DNA of 9,376 nucleotides. Origin: an uncultured Sutterella sp. Its GTDB lineage: Bacteria; Pseudomonadota; Gammaproteobacteria; Burkholderiales; Burkholderiaceae_F. Made by a program: the position numbers and the translations under genes. Below are positions 7,117 through 9,376 of the stretch, in pieces. Numbering within the stretch: the first letter of the stretch is position 1; every line of letters begins with the position of its first letter. The notes under the pieces are model-generated. The model did not search any database and had not been told where the DNA came from. It saw nothing but the letters and a program-made list of their open reading frames with translations. The stretch is from assembly GCA_900552195.1 (NCBI GenBank), contig URYO01000037.1, positions 1-9,376 of the forward strand, read 5' to 3'.

Positions 7117-8316
7117 ATGAAAGTCAAAACACTTGAAGAATTGGTCAATGAAGGCGCGCTTGAAGGGAAGCGTGTTTTTATTCGTGCCGACATGAATGTT
7201 CCCCGCGATGCAGAAGGCAACGTTACTGACGATCATCGCTTGAAAGAATCCATGCCTGCCGTGAAGATGGCTCTGAAAGGCGGGGCCGGCGTGATGGTTT
7301 GCTCTCACTTAGGTCGTCCTAAGGAAGGCGAACTCACCGAACAGGACAGCCTGGCAAAAGTTGCCGAAACTTTCGGCAAGATGCTCGGCATGCCGATCCG
7401 TTTTGAAAAAGAATGGCTCGACGGCGTGGACGTTAAGCCCGGTGAAGTCGTAATTCTTGAAAACTGCCGCGGCAACGTCGGTGAGAAGAAGAACGATCCC
7501 GAACTCGTTAAGAAGATGGCAAAGCTTTGCGATATCTACGTTAACGACGCTTTCGGAACGGCTCACCGTGCTCAGGCTACTACTGACGGTTTGGCCCGCG
7601 AAGCTGAAGTCGCCTGTGCCGGTCCTCTGCTGGCCAAAGAAATTAAGGCTTTGACTAAGGCGGTTGCCGAAGCCAAGCGTCCGCTGGTTGCTATCGTCGG
7701 CGGCTCTAAAGTTTCCACCAAGCTGACTATTTTGAAGCATCTGGCTCCGCTGGTTGACACTTTGATTGTCGGCGGCGGTATTGCCAATACTTTCCTTCTG
7801 GCTCAGGGTCATCACATCGGTACTTCTTTGGCCGAACCTGCACTTGTCGGTGAATGCAAAGAAGTCATGAAGATCATGAAAGAGAAAGGCGGTCATCTTC
7901 CTCTTCCGGTTGACGTTGTCGTGGCACATCATATCGGTTATGACGCCGGCTTCAGAATCTGTGATCTTGACGATATCGAAGCAGACGAAATGATCCTCGA
8001 TATCGGTCCGAAGACCAGCAAGATGCTCGCTGAATACCTGAAAGATGCTAAGACGATCATCTGGAACGGTCCGGTCGGCGTTTTCGAAATGGACAACTTC
8101 AAAGAAGGTACCCGCGACCTCGCTGAAAAAGTTGCTGAAGCTACTGCTAACGGTGCTTTCACGATCGTCGGCGGCGGCGATACGATTGCTGCAGCCAAAG
8201 CCTTTAACGTGGCAGAGAAAGTTTCCTATATCTCCACCGGCGGCGGTGCTTTCCTTGAGTTCCTTGAAGGCAAGACATTGCCTGCCATCGCAGCGCTTCA
8301 AGAAAGAACGAAATAA
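7117..8316 (+). CDS. pgk: Phosphoglycerate kinase
   Basis: Pgk transfers phosphate between 1,3-bisphosphoglycerate and ADP, the first ATP-yielding step of lower glycolysis and reversible in gluconeogenesis. The 399-residue length is standard. Substrate-site elements of the N-domain are RADMNVPRD (23-31), R41, HLGRP (64-68), R118 in [13 protein letters not shown] and [10 protein letters not shown] (147-156). Nucleotide-site elements of the C-domain are GGSKVSTKL (195-203), WNGPVGVFE (316-324) and GGGDTIAA (352-359). [15 protein letters not shown] (372-386) closes the protein. AGGAAAG (7103-7109) before the ATG is a good ribosome binding site. It is the last gene of the operon. Neither pyk nor fba, which often follow in Burkholderiales, is present, and a strong terminator ends the unit. 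Confidence 0.97.
   Translation: MKVKTLEELVNEGALEGKRVFIRADMNVPRDAEGNVTDDHRLKESMPAVKMALKGGAGVMVCSHLGRPKEGELTEQDSLAKVAETFGKMLGMPIRFEKEWLDGVDVKPGEVVILENCRGNVGEKKNDPELVKKMAKLCDIYVNDAFGTAHRAQATTDGLAREAEVACAGPLLAKEIKALTKAVAEAKRPLVAIVGGSKVSTKLTILKHLAPLVDTLIVGGGIANTFLLAQGHHIGTSLAEPALVGECKEVMKIMKEKGGHLPLPVDVVVAHHIGYDAGFRICDLDDIEADEMILDIGPKTSKMLAEYLKDAKTIIWNGPVGVFEMDNFKEGTRDLAEKVAEATANGAFTIVGGGDTIAAAKAFNVAEKVSYISTGGGAFLEFLEGKTLPAIAALQERTK
7361..7396. repeat. Two adjacent inverted repeats inside pgk
   Basis: TTGCCGAAA (7361-7369) and TTTCGGCAA (7371-7379) are perfect inverted copies separated by a single C. Six bases... i.e. a few bases later, TCGGCATGCCGA (7385-7396) is a perfect 12-bp palindrome. Both lie in coding sequence (Pgk residues about 82-94), so codon constraints may explain them. 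The RNA could form two short neighbouring stems. Confidence 0.5.
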
Positions 8317-8338
8317 TCTTTTCCTCTGATGCAGCAGG

Positions 8339-8374
8339 GCCTGTCGATTTCAAAATCGGCAGGCTTTGTTTTTT
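8339..8374 (+). terminator. Intrinsic terminator of the tkt-gap-pgk operon
   Basis: GCCTGTCGATTT (8339-8350) pairs with AAATCGGCAGGC (8353-8364) with one T·G wobble, giving about 10-12 bp of stem and a very tight loop. TTTGTTTTTT follows at 8365-8374. It lies 22 bp after the pgk stop codon, the expected place for the end of the operon. Confidence 0.9.
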
Positions 8375-8437
8375 GACCAAAGGATTGCCTGATTTTGGAC
8401 TTAATAGAAATAGGAAAACTTTTAAACGTGACAAAAC

Positions 8438-8469
8438 AAAAGCCGCCATCAAAACTGAGGCGGCTTTTT
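8438..8469. terminator. Bidirectional intrinsic terminator between pgk and dedA-family gene
   Basis: GCCGCC (8442-8447) and GGCGGC (8459-8464) form the stem around an 11-nt loop. AAAA lies before it and TTTTT after it, so it has a T-run when read on either strand. It lies 23 bp beyond the stop codon of the minus-strand DedA gene and serves that gene directly. It also backs up the pgk terminator. The 60 bp between the two terminators show nothing else. Confidence 0.88.
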
Positions 8470-8492
8470 GAACAGATTTCTGTCCTAGCAGG

Positions 8493-9146
8493 TTAATGCT
8501 GTTTTAAAACGTACTTTCTCCAAAGCTGAACAAGAAGCGCGCAGGAGAAGGGAACCAGAGCGGCAAGGATACCGACAACCAGAATCAAAGAAAGATTGTT
8601 CTTGATGAACGGGATGTTGCCGAAGAGGTAGCCGGAAAGAACGATGCCGCCGACCCACACAATGGCACCGCCGCCGCTGTACAGCTCAAAACGCAGCGGA
8701 TTCATCTTGGCAGCACCGGCAACCAACGGGGCAAATGAACGGACGATCGGTACGAAACGGGCGAGCACAATCGTTTTGCCGCCGTGTTTCTCGTAGAAGT
8801 CATGCGTTTTTCTCAGGGCATCTTGGTCAATCCAGCTAATGGAGCCGTCGTAAATCTTATTGCCGAGCCAATTGCCGATATAGAAGTTCGTTGTGTTTCC
8901 GAGGATCGCACCGAGAGAAATGATGACGATGAGGAGCCAGGGATTCAAAGCACCTGCTGCGGCAGCCGCACCGGCGATGAATAGGAGAGAGTCACCCGGG
9001 AGAAAGGCACAAATGACGATGCCGGTTTCGCTGTAGAAGATCATGAAGAGCACAAGATAGACCCACCAGCCGTAGGTTTGTGCAATGTACATGATGAAGT
9101 GATCCGCATTGCGGAACAGTTCCAAAGTAAGTGTCAGAAAGTCCAT
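8493..9146 (-). CDS. DedA-family inner-membrane protein
   Basis: DedA proteins (SNARE-associated/VTT domain) are multi-pass inner-membrane proteins. Members are needed for envelope integrity and membrane-potential homeostasis, and some act as undecaprenyl-phosphate or phospholipid translocases. The 217-residue length is typical. Conserved features are SETGIVICAFLPGDSLLFIAG (39-59), GAILGNTTNFYIGNWLG (79-95) and the family signature FYEKHGGKT, ARFVPIVRSFAPLVAGAAKM (117-148). E40, D52, R130 and R136 line up with residues reported essential in E. coli YqjA/YghB. In the GxxxGD-type motif the usual aspartate is N84. Hydrophobic segments lie at about 25-45, 50-66, 70-92, 135-178 and 184-208. The start has only a weak purine-rich upstream region. 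The gene is convergent with pgk. Which DedA subfamily it belongs to, and its substrate, cannot be decided here. Confidence 0.9.
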   Translation of the reverse strand: MDFLTLTLELFRNADHFIMYIAQTYGWWVYLVLFMIFYSETGIVICAFLPGDSLLFIAGAAAAAGALNPWLLIVIISLGAILGNTTNFYIGNWLGNKIYDGSISWIDQDALRKTHDFYEKHGGKTIVLARFVPIVRSFAPLVAGAAKMNPLRFELYSGGGAIVWVGGIVLSGYLFGNIPFIKNNLSLILVVGILAALVPFSCALLVQLWRKYVLKQH

Positions 9147-9254
9147 TTTCTTTTTCTGTAGTCAATGGATCGAAATTGTAGCGGAATTGTTGAAAAGGAC
9201 ACTGAAAAAACAAGTCGGAAATTAGAAGTCTCTCTGTTTTGCTTTGGAAAAGAA
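9147..9254. promoter_or_regulatory. Divergent region between the DedA gene and the right-edge gene
   Basis: This 108-bp gap separates two outward-facing genes. On the minus strand TACAAT (9180-9175) is a good -10 candidate for the DedA gene and would give a leader of roughly 20 nt, but no good -35 was found at the right distance. On the plus strand TTGAAA (about 9190-9195) could be a -35, again without a clear partner. GGAAAAG (9246-9252) is a close but usable ribosome binding site for the ATG at 9255. Confidence 0.35.
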
Positions 9255-9376
9255 ATGGTTAACCTTCACCTCGATCCTGTAGGAAAGAAGAAAGTTTTCG
9301 ACCATCTCATAGAAATCGGCAAGATGTCTTCCACAGGTCATATCGGTACGCATCTTGACTGCTGCACCTGTGCACC
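9255..9376 (+). CDS. Partial gene: cyclase / kynurenine formamidase-like protein, N-terminus only
   Basis: The ATG at 9255 opens a frame that stays open to the window edge: 40 complete codons plus CC, which encodes Pro whatever the third base. The protein begins MVNLHLDPVGKKKVFDHLIE. It contains GHIGTHLD at residues 28-35, matching the first part of the HxGTHxD metal-binding motif of the cyclase (PF04199-type) hydrolases, which include bacterial kynurenine formamidase. H29, H33 and D35 would be metal ligands. The canonical motif continues xPxH, but here C36, C37, T38, C39, A40, P41 follow. The protein may therefore belong to a divergent branch that I cannot name. GGAAAAG just upstream supports the start. 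The family call rests on one motif, so function is tentative. Confidence 0.6.
   Translation, partial: MVNLHLDPVGKKKVFDHLIEIGKMSSTGHIGTHLDCCTCA

Noticed and set aside
7309..8301. Long minus-strand open frame of 330 codons opposite pgk
   Set aside because: It is antisense to pgk in a GC-balanced, codon-biased gene, with no domain or ribosome binding site of its own.
4019..8316. Calvin cycle (cbb) operon
   Set aside because: Tkt, Gap and Pgk are shared with central metabolism, and no RuBisCO, phosphoribulokinase or CbbR is present.
1..9376. CRISPR arrays, insertion sequences, tRNA or rRNA genes, defence modules
   Set aside because: No regularly spaced repeats, transposase frames, terminal inverted repeats, tRNA-like folds or defence-type domains were seen on either strand.

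Overview
The window looks like ordinary chromosome from a mid-GC (roughly 50 %) Gram-negative bacterium, most likely a betaproteobacterium of the Burkholderiales. The clues are the tight tkt-gap-pgk order, the wording of the GAPDH and PGK signature motifs, and an RsmE gene beside them. My best guess is a gut-associated Sutterellaceae-type organism (Sutterella/Parasutterella-like). This rests on remembered family resemblance and GC content; no search was run.

Layout. Positions 1-205 are a gene-free leader with short repeats, a tiny upstream ORF and a good ribosome binding site. Then come an MFS_3/EntS-like exporter (206-1396, +) and a Crp/Fnr-type regulator (1393-2085, -). These two are convergent and their stop codons overlap inside an imperfect hairpin. 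A divergent promoter region (2086-2206) with a perfect 12-bp palindrome separates the regulator from a membrane-anchored lytic transglycosylase (2207-3118, +). That gene runs tail to tail into rsmE (3128-3838, -), which methylates 16S rRNA.

The right half is a central carbon metabolism operon. A candidate extended -10 promoter and a leader with a small terminator-like hairpin precede tkt (4019-6037), gap (6040-7053) and pgk (7117-8316). A hairpin lies between gap and pgk, and a strong intrinsic terminator follows pgk. The three enzymes link the non-oxidative pentose phosphate pathway (glyceraldehyde-3-phosphate) to lower glycolysis and gluconeogenesis. A second, bidirectional terminator separates pgk from a convergent DedA-family membrane protein gene (8493-9146, -). 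The last 122 bases hold the start of a further + strand gene, whose first 40 residues contain an HxGTHxD metal-site motif of the cyclase/kynurenine formamidase-like family.

No mobile element, CRISPR array, tRNA or rRNA was seen. I found no convincing novel multi-gene system. The observations most worth checking are the cAMP-pocket substitutions with a CxxC in the Crp/Fnr protein, the palindrome at its start, the tkt leader, the hairpin over the convergent stop codons, and the cysteine-rich metal motif in the truncated cyclase-like gene.
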